Shown piece after piece: positions 1 to 6,282 of a stretch of 7,402 nucleotides of DNA. Position numbers and translations under genes: made by a program. The DNA comes from Sediminibacterium sp. (GTDB lineage Bacteria; Bacteroidota; Bacteroidia; Chitinophagales; Chitinophagaceae): NCBI GenBank assembly GCA_030158535.1, contig JAOASV010000223.1, positions 1-7,402 of the forward strand. The letters run 5' to 3'. Position 1 is the first letter of the stretch, and each line of letters starts with the position of its first letter. Below the pieces are notes generated by a model. The model did no database searches, had not been told where the DNA came from, and saw only the letters and a program-made list of their open reading frames with translations.

Positions 1-743
1 CTATCACAAGCTTTGGGTATAGAAGACAAGATTTATCGCCAACTGGACCTAACGGTGTGCCGTCAAACAATGGTGAGATTTTAATTTCACCTACTACTGG
101 TTTACCATTAAATGATGGTAGATTTAGTGTGAGAGGTGATCGTACTGTTGGTTTAAGTGTTGGTACTATTAACCGTATCCGTTATAAAAACCTAAGCTTA
201 TCATTCTTATGGGATTTAAGACTTGGTGGCGATATCTTTAACGCAACGGGCATGTACTTAACAACCCTTGGTAAATCAGCAAAAACCGCTGATCGTATGA
301 CGCCAAGAGTTATTTCTGGTATTTTACAAGATGGTTTAGAAAATACAGCTACACCAACCAGAAATACCATTTTAGTAACCCCTTACTATAATAATACCTA
401 TTACAACTCAACCAACATGCCTGAAGAAGATTACATGGAGCGTAATATCAAAGCATTCCGTTTACGTGATATCTCTTTAAGTTATACCATCCCTTCAAAA
501 GCACTTGTAAACAATGCTGGAAAAGGTATGGATTATCCTGGCTTACTTGATTTTGTAAATTTCAAATCGCTTAGTTTGTTTGTAACCATGAATGATTTAT
601 TCTTATTTACAAATTATTCTGGTGCTGATCCTGCTGCGAATGGTGGTAACGCTTCTCTAAGAGGTGTTGGTGCAGTTGGTTTCGATTATGGAAACATTGC
701 TGCTCCACTTAGCTTCAATGCTGGAATTAGAGTAGGATTTTAA
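1..743 (+). CDS. SusC/RagA-family TonB-linked outer-membrane transporter, C-terminal fragment
   Basis: This is the end of a TonB-dependent outer-membrane transporter of the SusC/RagA family, which imports glycans, peptides or other nutrients together with a SusD lipoprotein. The gene starts upstream of the window. The reading frame is already open at base 3, so a GTG at 57 is internal. About 246 residues are visible, all from the distal beta-barrel. Family-typical features are alternating beta-strand patches (SLSFLWDLRLGGDIFNAT, AFRLRDISLSYTIPSKAL), the late motif LFTNYSGADPAANGG, and the ending SFNAGIRVGF. The terminal Phe fits the outer-membrane protein assembly signal. The plug domain, TonB box and any carboxypeptidase-like N-terminal domain lie outside the window. 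A SusD-family gene follows 18 bases downstream, the standard SusCD order. The substrate cannot be inferred from this part. Family assignment is secure. Confidence 0.93.
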   Translation, partial: ITSFGYRRQDLSPTGPNGVPSNNGEILISPTTGLPLNDGRFSVRGDRTVGLSVGTINRIRYKNLSLSFLWDLRLGGDIFNATGMYLTTLGKSAKTADRMTPRVISGILQDGLENTATPTRNTILVTPYYNNTYYNSTNMPEEDYMERNIKAFRLRDISLSYTIPSKALVNNAGKGMDYPGLLDFVNFKSLSLFVTMNDLFLFTNYSGADPAANGGNASLRGVGAVGFDYGNIAAPLSFNAGIRVGF

Positions 744-761
744 CTTGTAAAAAAAATAATT

Positions 762-2429
762 ATGAAAAATAAAAAGCACATACATTATTTTATTGCAGTA
801 ACACTGGCATTAGTTGGTATAGCTAATTTACAGTCATGCAGTAAAAAATTAGACGATGCTTACTTAAACCCTAACAACCCTGTTGAAGGGGCTATAGAAG
901 CCATATTGCCAAACGTTATTAATCAAATGACATCTACAGCTGCACCCCCAACGGGTGGTGGTGGTGGATCTTATGGTCCAGTAACAGACGCGGTAAACTT
1001 AGCAAAATACATTCAGTGGTGGCATACCAACACTTCTGGAAACTTGTATGATCAGTTAGGTGGAGTTTTTGCAACCACTTCGGATGTAACAGGTAACGTT
1101 TGGGCAATGCATTATTATGGTATTGGGCCAAATGCTAAATACATCATTTCAAGAGGTACTGAACAAAAGAAATGGGATTATGTAGGTGTTGCTACAGCCA
1201 TTTTTGCATGGAGCTGGTTGGTTACCACAGAGCAGTATGGTGAGGTAATTATGCGTCAAGCATTTGATACCGAGCGCCAACAATTTGATTATGATAGCCA
1301 AGCAGATGTATATGATTCTGTTAGAGTGATGTGTGATAATGCGATTGCATTATTAAATAGAACCGATGGTGCAGTAAGCGCTACCAACCTAAAATATGGT
1401 GATGCCTATTTTTATGGTGGTGACGTAAACAAATGGAAAAAGTTTGTGTATGCCGTAAAAGCTAAAACTTTTGCGCACTTAAGTAATAAAGCTATTTACA
1501 CTAGCAAAAACTTCGCAGATTCTGTTATTAAGTATTATGACATGTCTGTTATCACTAATGCAGATAATGCAGTTCAGAAATGGGTAGGGGGTAATTTTAG
1601 CGGTACCAACAACTTCTTTGGTCCATATCGTAACAATATTGGTACCCTTCGTCAATCTGCATACATTGCAAACTTATTGACAGGTACTGATACCGAATCT
1701 CCATTTACAGGTGTTTTTGATCCACGTACTCCGTATTTGATCAATGAAAATCCAAATGGTACTTTCAGAGGTATTCAGGCTAATTTAGGATCTACTGGTC
1801 TTGGTACGAATGATCAGCCAAGAAATTACTGGAGAGCTCCTTATTCTTCTATTGCAGTAACTGCAGATTCTGGTCGTTACATCTTTAATAACCTAGCACC
1901 ATTCCCACTTTTAACTGCTTCAGAAGTGTTATTTACAAAAGCGGAAGCTGCATTTAGAAAAGGAAATAAGGCACTTGCTTTAGCTTCTTATAAAAGAGCG
2001 ATTGAGTTGAATTTTGAAATGTTAAAAACAGAATATCAATCTCGTATTCCTTGGGCTAGTTTAATTACACCAGCTTCTGAAGCGGCCTATATGACCAATC
2101 CAAAAGTAATGCCTGCCGATGCTAATGGCTTAACACTTTCGCACATTATGCTTCAAAAGTACATTGCGCTTTATGGATATGGCTTTAGCGAAACATGGAC
2201 AGATATGCGCAGGTTTAAGTATTTGGATTTAGATCCTGCAACTGGTAAAAAAGTGTATGCTGGATTTACCTTGCCTTCAACCATTCATATTTACAATGCT
2301 GGTAAACTTCCTTACAGATGTCGTCCAAGATACAACTCAGAATATTTATACAATATTCCTGCATTGCAAAAAATTGGAGCATTGGCATCTGATTACCATA
2401 CCAAAGAACAGTGGTTCATGCTACCATAA
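762..2429 (+). CDS. SusD/RagB-family nutrient-binding outer-membrane lipoprotein (SusD-like_2 type)
   Basis: This 555-residue lipoprotein should sit on the outer membrane as the ligand-binding lid over the SusC barrel encoded just upstream. Residues 1-25 form a lipoprotein signal peptide with lipobox LQSC and lipidated Cys26. The mature start (CSKKLDD) puts two acidic residues at +5 and +6, compatible with a surface-export signal of the Bacteroidota. The next stretch, LDDAYLNPNNPVEG, and then ILPNVI are typical of the SusD-like_2 branch. A Gly run lies at residues 65-69. TPR-like helices are seen around residues 381-425 (FPLLTASEVLFTKAEAAF), and the conserved segment LQKYIALYGYGFSETWTDMRR at 464-484. 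The ending has the usual PxRxRYNSEYLYN signature. Length is normal for the family. The start was chosen for the signal peptide; it is preceded by an A-rich stretch rather than a Shine-Dalgarno site, as is usual in this phylum. The ligand is unknown. Confidence 0.95.
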   Translation: MKNKKHIHYFIAVTLALVGIANLQSCSKKLDDAYLNPNNPVEGAIEAILPNVINQMTSTAAPPTGGGGGSYGPVTDAVNLAKYIQWWHTNTSGNLYDQLGGVFATTSDVTGNVWAMHYYGIGPNAKYIISRGTEQKKWDYVGVATAIFAWSWLVTTEQYGEVIMRQAFDTERQQFDYDSQADVYDSVRVMCDNAIALLNRTDGAVSATNLKYGDAYFYGGDVNKWKKFVYAVKAKTFAHLSNKAIYTSKNFADSVIKYYDMSVITNADNAVQKWVGGNFSGTNNFFGPYRNNIGTLRQSAYIANLLTGTDTESPFTGVFDPRTPYLINENPNGTFRGIQANLGSTGLGTNDQPRNYWRAPYSSIAVTADSGRYIFNNLAPFPLLTASEVLFTKAEAAFRKGNKALALASYKRAIELNFEMLKTEYQSRIPWASLITPASEAAYMTNPKVMPADANGLTLSHIMLQKYIALYGYGFSETWTDMRRFKYLDLDPATGKKVYAGFTLPSTIHIYNAGKLPYRCRPRYNSEYLYNIPALQKIGALASDYHTKEQWFMLP

Positions 2430-2452
2430 TCTTAACGCAAAAAAAGTAAGAG

Positions 2453-3262
2453 ATGAAAAAAATGATAAAATATATAATGCCTTTGGTTGCAATCTTTGTA
2501 TTTGCATCTTGCAAAAAAAATACAGGGGTTACCAACCAGCCTTATGACACCTATGGCACGCCTGCTGATAAGGGTCAATTAAAAATAAACCTAGCGTTTG
2601 CTTATGCGATTGATTACGCAAACTTGCGCATCAAATTAAATGGCGCTTACGTTAGTAATTTATTGCAATCACGTACGCCATTTCCGGGTGGTGGTTACAA
2701 TACCCGTGGTAGTAACTTTGCACTTTACATGAGTGTACCTTTAGGAACCAATTCAGTTTCTATTGTAATGCCTAGGGCAAACACCAATATAGATTCTGTG
2801 GTTTTGTTTAGTACCAATGTAAACATTACAGACAATACGCCTCAAACACTGCATCTTACAGATACAGCGGCTAACATGAAGACAGTACTTGTTAAAAACA
2901 ATATTGTGGGTATTGCAGATGGTATGTGCAGATTCAATTTTGTGCACCTAATGCCAAATGTACCTGCTGTTGATTTATACCTAAATGGTATTTTAATGAG
3001 GGCTAATATTCCTTATTTAGGAACTTCTGGTGCTATGGATATTCCGGTTGGCATTAACGCACCTGGTTTTGTTTCTGGTACCACCACAACATGGGCCATC
3101 CGTGCAGCTGGAGCTGCTTCTACATCTGCAGCGCTCGTAAGTTTTGCTAGTGCCAACGGGCTACAAAGTGGTGTTGCGCTTACTGGCTTTAGCATGGGTT
3201 ACGCTACAGCTACAGGAGCTAGACTTCCTTTTTTAGCTTTAACGCTTGATAGAAATAAATAG
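2453..3262 (+). CDS. DUF4397-domain lipoprotein
   Basis: This 269-residue protein is a predicted lipoprotein: a short hydrophobic signal peptide ends in FASC, giving lipidated Cys20. The mature part looks like two copies of a beta-sandwich of the DUF4397 type. The second, from about residue 159, is clearest, with FNFVHLMPNVPAVDLYLNG followed by IPYLGTSGAMDIPVG. The first, from about residue 43 (LKINLAFAYAIDYANLRIKLNG), is more diverged. No enzyme motif is visible, and the function of DUF4397 is not established. It lies 23 bases after the SusD gene and before the terminator, so it is probably cotranscribed with the transporter and may be an accessory surface or periplasmic lipoprotein. Unlike SusD, it has Lys-Lys-Asn-Thr-Gly and no acidic cluster after the Cys, so surface exposure is uncertain. 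An in-frame ATG at 2462 is an alternative start; both give a workable signal peptide. The fold assignment is good, the role is inference. Confidence 0.85.
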   Translation: MKKMIKYIMPLVAIFVFASCKKNTGVTNQPYDTYGTPADKGQLKINLAFAYAIDYANLRIKLNGAYVSNLLQSRTPFPGGGYNTRGSNFALYMSVPLGTNSVSIVMPRANTNIDSVVLFSTNVNITDNTPQTLHLTDTAANMKTVLVKNNIVGIADGMCRFNFVHLMPNVPAVDLYLNGILMRANIPYLGTSGAMDIPVGINAPGFVSGTTTTWAIRAAGAASTSAALVSFASANGLQSGVALTGFSMGYATATGARLPFLALTLDRNK

Positions 3263-3280
3263 TTAGTAATTATACATTCG

Positions 3281-3320
3281 AATAGGGCGAAAAATTTAAT
3301 TTTTCGCCCTATTTTTTTTT
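3281..3320 (+). terminator. Rho-independent terminator of the SusC/SusD/DUF4397 operon
   Basis: The arms 3281-3294 and 3300-3313 are perfectly complementary over 14 base pairs with a five-base loop, and an uninterrupted T tract runs on to 3320. The GC-rich core is GGGCG paired with CGCCC. It starts 18 bases after the DUF4397 stop codon and so closes the upstream operon and separates it from the gene at 3359. Confidence 0.92.
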
Positions 3321-3337
3321 AACAATGTTTGCGTCAA

Positions 3338-3353
3338 TAGTTTTGTAAATTTG
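3338..3353 (+). promoter_or_regulatory. Candidate Bacteroidota promoter: two TAnnTTTG -7 elements
   Basis: Two exact matches to the Bacteroidota -7 consensus TAnnTTTG lie back to back: TAGTTTTG at 3338-3345 and TAAATTTG at 3346-3353. They sit between the upstream terminator and the ATG at 3359. No clear TTG/TTTG element is found at the expected distance of about 20 bases upstream; that region is the T tract of the terminator. The first box would start transcription around 3350-3353, giving a leader of only a few bases. The second would start it at or next to the ATG. Motif matches are directly visible; promoter function is inferred. Confidence 0.45.
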
Positions 3354-3358
3354 TTGTC

Positions 3359-5782
3359 ATGAATGCTAAATATTTGTTGATTGTTGGGCTCTTGTTTTTT
3401 GCGCCATTTCTAGTGTCTTCACAGGCGCTAGATTCTATGTTAGCCATTTACAAAGAAAATTATCAACAAGAAAAAGTGCATATTCATTTTGACAAAGGAC
3501 TTTATGCAAAAGGTGAAACCATTTGGGGTAAAGCCTATATTTTAGCAGGTGAAGGGCTTTCCGATTATAGCAGAAATTTTTACGCAGATTGGTACGATGA
3601 CGCAGGACAACTTATTAAGCATACCGTACATCCTATTTTTGAATCCTCTGCAAAACTTCAATTTGAAATTCCGCAAAATTATAAAGGCACCCGCATTCGT
3701 GTAAAAGCATACACTAGATGGATGCTAAATTTTGATGCTGCTTTTATTTTCACTAAAGACATTGCCGTGCAAGGTTCCGATTCCTTAGCGGGCACCAAAA
3801 AAGTAGATCCTATATATAAATTGCAGTTTTTTCCAGAAGGTGGACAACTCATAACAGGCTTACAAGCTCAGGTAGGATTTTTAGCTGTGAATCAAAACGG
3901 TGACCCTGCACCTATTAAAGGAGCCATTTTTAATAGTAAAATGGTGCTCATGGATTCTATCCAATCGGTGCATGATGGGATGGGCGTTTTTAGTTTTACG
4001 CCAGAAAAAGATGAAACCTATAATTGTATATGGGTAGATGCTGCCGGCAATGTGCATAGTACAGTAGTCCCTGCTGCAAAACCAGATGGCATAGTAATGC
4101 AGGCGTTATTGCAAGACGATAAGGCTAAAATTGTTATTCAGCGTCCGGCTATAACCGCGCAAAATTTTTTACAACTGCATGTGGTAGCTTCTATGAATCA
4201 GCGCATGGTATATACTTCTACCATTCAACTACAAACAAAAAAATCTGCAGCACTTGCTATGCGAACTGATAGTTTACCTACCGGTGTTTTGCAAATAACC
4301 GTTTTTGATTCAGCATGGGTGCCAGTTGCAGAGCGGGTTTTATTTATCAATAACAACCTCCATGCTTTTTATCCATCGGTAAAAATGTTTACGCCTCGTT
4401 TAAGTAAGCGGGCAAAAAACACCATCGATATTGTGGTAGAAGACACATTGCTAAGTAATTTGTCCGTATCTGTAACCGATATCAATGCGGTGCAAGACAA
4501 TTCAAATTCTATTTTTTCTAACCTACTTTTACAGGGTGACATTAAAGGTAATATCCCAAATGCTGCTCAGTATTTTTCAAGTACCGATGCTGATATGCCA
4601 GCAAAGCTAGACCTAGTGATGCTTACGCACGGTTGGCGTAAATACAACTGGGAAGAAATGGTTAAAGGAAAACTCCCGAATTTAAAATATGCTGCCGATA
4701 GTGATTATTTGCAAATTAGAGGTGCTGTATATAATGGCGCAACCTTTGATAATAAACTGGTGCAAAGTATTACCATGGTGCTCCAATCTAAAGATAGCAG
4801 CAAGCAGTATTTTTTTGCACCCATTAACCCTGATGCTAGTTTTAGTCAGCGCGGCATTATATTTTTTGATACAGTGCGTGTTTTTTATAAAATCAATGGA
4901 GATAAAAAAATAGCACCTACTACAGTGGCTAATTTTACATATAGCTTGCCCACCGTTATGTATCCTACACAAATTCAATTGTATCATTTTGCAAAACCAG
5001 ATACAGTGGGTCTTGCATATCTAATGTACATGGAAGCGCAGGCTAAAAAAATTAAAAAGGCGTTTGACTCGGTAGTCGTTTTAAAAGAGGTGGTGGTGCA
5101 ATCAAAAGCAAAGTCTGCCATTGATGTACTGGATGAAAAATATACAACCGGTTTATTTTCTTCAAGAGATAGCTATGCATTTGATGTACAAAATGATGGC
5201 CATGCAACCGGTGCTACCAATGTGTTTCAGTACTTGCAAAATTTAATTCCGGGTATGACTATGTCAATTCCAATACTTGGTGCCAATGGGGCAGAAGAGG
5301 CCAATAGCAATAATGTTCCCGGATTAAATTGGCGCGACGGTACCCCTGATATTTTCTTAAATGAAGTAATTTCTGATGCAGAACAAACCATGGGGATTCA
5401 AATGAGTGATATTGCCTACATCAAAGTTTTTCGTCCACCATTTATGGGATCATCAGGATCAGGACCTTCAGGTGCTATTGCTATTTATACCAAAAAGCCC
5501 GCCGATTTAAAAAATGAAAGTCTAAAAGGATTGAGCAACGCCATATTAACTGGATATACCAATTACAAAGAATTTTATAGTCCTAATTATTTGACAGCAC
5601 CCACTAAAGTACCTGATGTAAGAACCACGCTTTATTGGAACCCTTATGTGCTCACAGACAAGAAAACCAAACTCGTTAAACTTGATTTTTACAACAACGA
5701 TGTAACCACCAAATTTCGAATTGTGGTAGAAGGGATGAATGCATCCGGTAAATTAACCCGAGTAGAAAAAATTATTCAGTAA
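3359..5782 (+). CDS. Envelope protein with N-terminal MG2-like domain and C-terminal TonB-plug-like domain
   Basis: This 807-residue protein starts with a Sec signal peptide (residues 1 to about 21-23, ending LVSSQA) without a lipobox, so it is periplasmic, exported or attached by other means. Residues about 38-137 resemble the macroglobulin MG2 domain of alpha-2-macroglobulin-like proteins, with VHIHFDKGLYAKGETIWGKAYI and then IRVKAYTRWML. The middle, about 150-560, is a series of beta-rich segments I cannot name. Residues about 575-712 resemble a TonB-receptor plug: LKEVVVQSKAK, VFQYLQNLIPGM, PDIFLNEV, DIAYIKVFRPP, and GPSGAIAIYTKK. No barrel follows. The last 50 residues (TLYWNPYVLTD, LDFYNNDVTTKFRIVVEG) form another beta-sandwich-like segment common at the end of such proteins. 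Databases often label similar proteins TonB-dependent receptor, but without a barrel this cannot be a transporter alone. It is set apart from the SusCD operon by a terminator. Its role is unknown; docking to another envelope protein is a possibility. Confidence 0.85.
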   Translation: MNAKYLLIVGLLFFAPFLVSSQALDSMLAIYKENYQQEKVHIHFDKGLYAKGETIWGKAYILAGEGLSDYSRNFYADWYDDAGQLIKHTVHPIFESSAKLQFEIPQNYKGTRIRVKAYTRWMLNFDAAFIFTKDIAVQGSDSLAGTKKVDPIYKLQFFPEGGQLITGLQAQVGFLAVNQNGDPAPIKGAIFNSKMVLMDSIQSVHDGMGVFSFTPEKDETYNCIWVDAAGNVHSTVVPAAKPDGIVMQALLQDDKAKIVIQRPAITAQNFLQLHVVASMNQRMVYTSTIQLQTKKSAALAMRTDSLPTGVLQITVFDSAWVPVAERVLFINNNLHAFYPSVKMFTPRLSKRAKNTIDIVVEDTLLSNLSVSVTDINAVQDNSNSIFSNLLLQGDIKGNIPNAAQYFSSTDADMPAKLDLVMLTHGWRKYNWEEMVKGKLPNLKYAADSDYLQIRGAVYNGATFDNKLVQSITMVLQSKDSSKQYFFAPINPDASFSQRGIIFFDTVRVFYKINGDKKIAPTTVANFTYSLPTVMYPTQIQLYHFAKPDTVGLAYLMYMEAQAKKIKKAFDSVVVLKEVVVQSKAKSAIDVLDEKYTTGLFSSRDSYAFDVQNDGHATGATNVFQYLQNLIPGMTMSIPILGANGAEEANSNNVPGLNWRDGTPDIFLNEVISDAEQTMGIQMSDIAYIKVFRPPFMGSSGSGPSGAIAIYTKKPADLKNESLKGLSNAILTGYTNYKEFYSPNYLTAPTKVPDVRTTLYWNPYVLTDKKTKLVKLDFYNNDVTTKFRIVVEGMNASGKLTRVEKIIQ

Positions 5783-5790
5783 GGGGTTTT

Positions 5791-6192
5791 TTATTCTGCT
5801 TCCTTGTCAAATTCAAAATCGTCGCTATCAAGTAGCTCACGTTCAATTTCTTCCATCATTACAATGTCGGAAGCTTCACTTACAGTGGGGGTAAGGTTAA
5901 GTACCTCTAAAAAGCCAAGCTCGTCAAAAGCGTTTTCGAGTTTTGGGGATAGGCAGCAAATAACAAAAGAGGCGCTTTTATCATAAAATGCCTGTTGTAA
6001 ATCTGTTAAGATTTGACATGCTGTAGGGTCTATATCTGTAACATTTTCTAGATTCAGCACCATATTCTTTAATGGCGATTCTAGACATTTATTGCAAATA
6101 GTCTCTATTTCTGCTGCTATAATGGCAGTGATTGAGGTTCCAGCCGGGGTTAAAAGCTGGTATTTTTCTTTGGTATCAATTTTGAGCTCCAT
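5791..6192 (-). CDS. STAS-domain protein, anti-sigma-factor antagonist-like
   Basis: This 133-residue cytoplasmic protein consists of one STAS domain (about residues 1-110) plus an acidic tail. The STAS core is visible as a first strand and loop (YQLLTPAGTSIT), then MVLNLENVTDIDPTACQIL at 44-62, and the late ELGFLEVLNLTPTVSEA. In SpoIIAA/RsbV-type antagonists the loop after the hydrophobic strand reads D-S-S/T-G and the first Ser is phosphorylated by a kinase anti-sigma factor. Here the aligned residues are Asp55-Pro56-Thr57-Ala58, so the usual acceptor is Pro and Thr57 is next to it. Residues 112-133 hold 11 acidic residues of 22. No kinase, phosphatase or sigma factor gene is nearby. The gene is divergent from clpC (90-base gap) and convergent with the MG2-plug gene (8 bases between stops). 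Partner-switching regulation is the family role; for this protein it is inferred. Confidence 0.85.
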   Translation of the reverse strand: MELKIDTKEKYQLLTPAGTSITAIIAAEIETICNKCLESPLKNMVLNLENVTDIDPTACQILTDLQQAFYDKSASFVICCLSPKLENAFDELGFLEVLNLTPTVSEASDIVMMEEIERELLDSDDFEFDKEAE

Positions 6193-6215
6193 AGGATAGG
6201 CGTGAAGTTAGTAAA

Positions 6216-6230
6216 TGTGGATAATCCACA
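6216..6230. promoter_or_regulatory. Perfect 15-base palindrome containing a consensus DnaA box
   Basis: TGTGGAT-A-ATCCACA is a perfect inverted repeat of two 7-base arms around one central base. Read on the minus strand it contains TTATCCACA, the strong E. coli-type DnaA box; the overlapping plus-strand half-site TAATCCACA differs from it at one base. It lies in the gap between the divergent STAS and clpC genes, 23 bases before the STAS start. It is therefore placed as an operator in the STAS leader and upstream of the likely clpC promoter. Which protein binds it is unknown. Confidence 0.5.
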
Positions 6231-6242
6231 CACAACTTCGCT

Positions 6243-6274
6243 CAAAAATATTCGTTATAATTGTATAAATCCAA
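6243..6274 (-). promoter_or_regulatory. Candidate promoter of the STAS gene
   Basis: On the minus strand, TATTTTTG (6243-6250) matches the Bacteroidota -7 consensus TAnnTTTG exactly. A TTG (6272-6274) lies 21 bases upstream, close to the spacing expected for the -33 element. Transcription would start around 6236-6238, giving a leader of about 45 bases that includes the palindrome at 6216-6230. Assigned from motif match and position only. Confidence 0.5.
6256..6263 (+). promoter_or_regulatory. Possible -7 element of clpC
   Basis: TATAATTG differs from TAnnTTTG at one base and lies about 20 bases before the clpC start, leaving a leader of roughly 13 bases. I see no TTG/TTTG element at the right distance upstream, so this is a weak call. 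No CtsR-like direct repeat or CIRCE-like inverted repeat is visible in the gap to suggest the heat-shock control known for clpC in Firmicutes. Confidence 0.25.
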
Positions 6275-6282
6275 TTTTCGTT

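Noticed and set aside
57..59. GTG as start of the first coding region
   Set aside because: The same frame is open back to base 3 and the upstream residues continue normally; the sequence is the C-terminal barrel of a much longer SusC protein.
953..967. Gly-codon run in susD as a phase-variable repeat
   Set aside because: The run is a short GGT repeat in a three-base unit, so length changes would not shift the frame; it looks like a flexible loop.
2257..2547. 96-residue plus-strand frame spanning the end of susD and the start of the DUF4397 gene
   Set aside because: It overlaps two well-supported genes in another frame and shows no signal peptide or recognisable domain.
3328..3331. TTTG as the -33 element for the promoter before 3359
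   Set aside because: It is only 6 or 14 bases from the two -7 boxes, far less than the roughly 20 bases expected.
4682..4987. 101-residue minus-strand frame and an overlapping plus-strand frame at 4689-4913
   Set aside because: Both lie inside the MG2-plug gene out of frame; their compositions look like chance translations.
5804..5986. Ser-rich 60-residue plus-strand frame
   Set aside because: It is the antisense of the acidic STAS tail; the Ser richness is just the complement of Asp/Glu codons.
6216..6230. Palindrome as a transcription terminator
   Set aside because: The arms are only 7 bases with a one-base centre and no T tract follows on either strand; a protein-binding site is more plausible.
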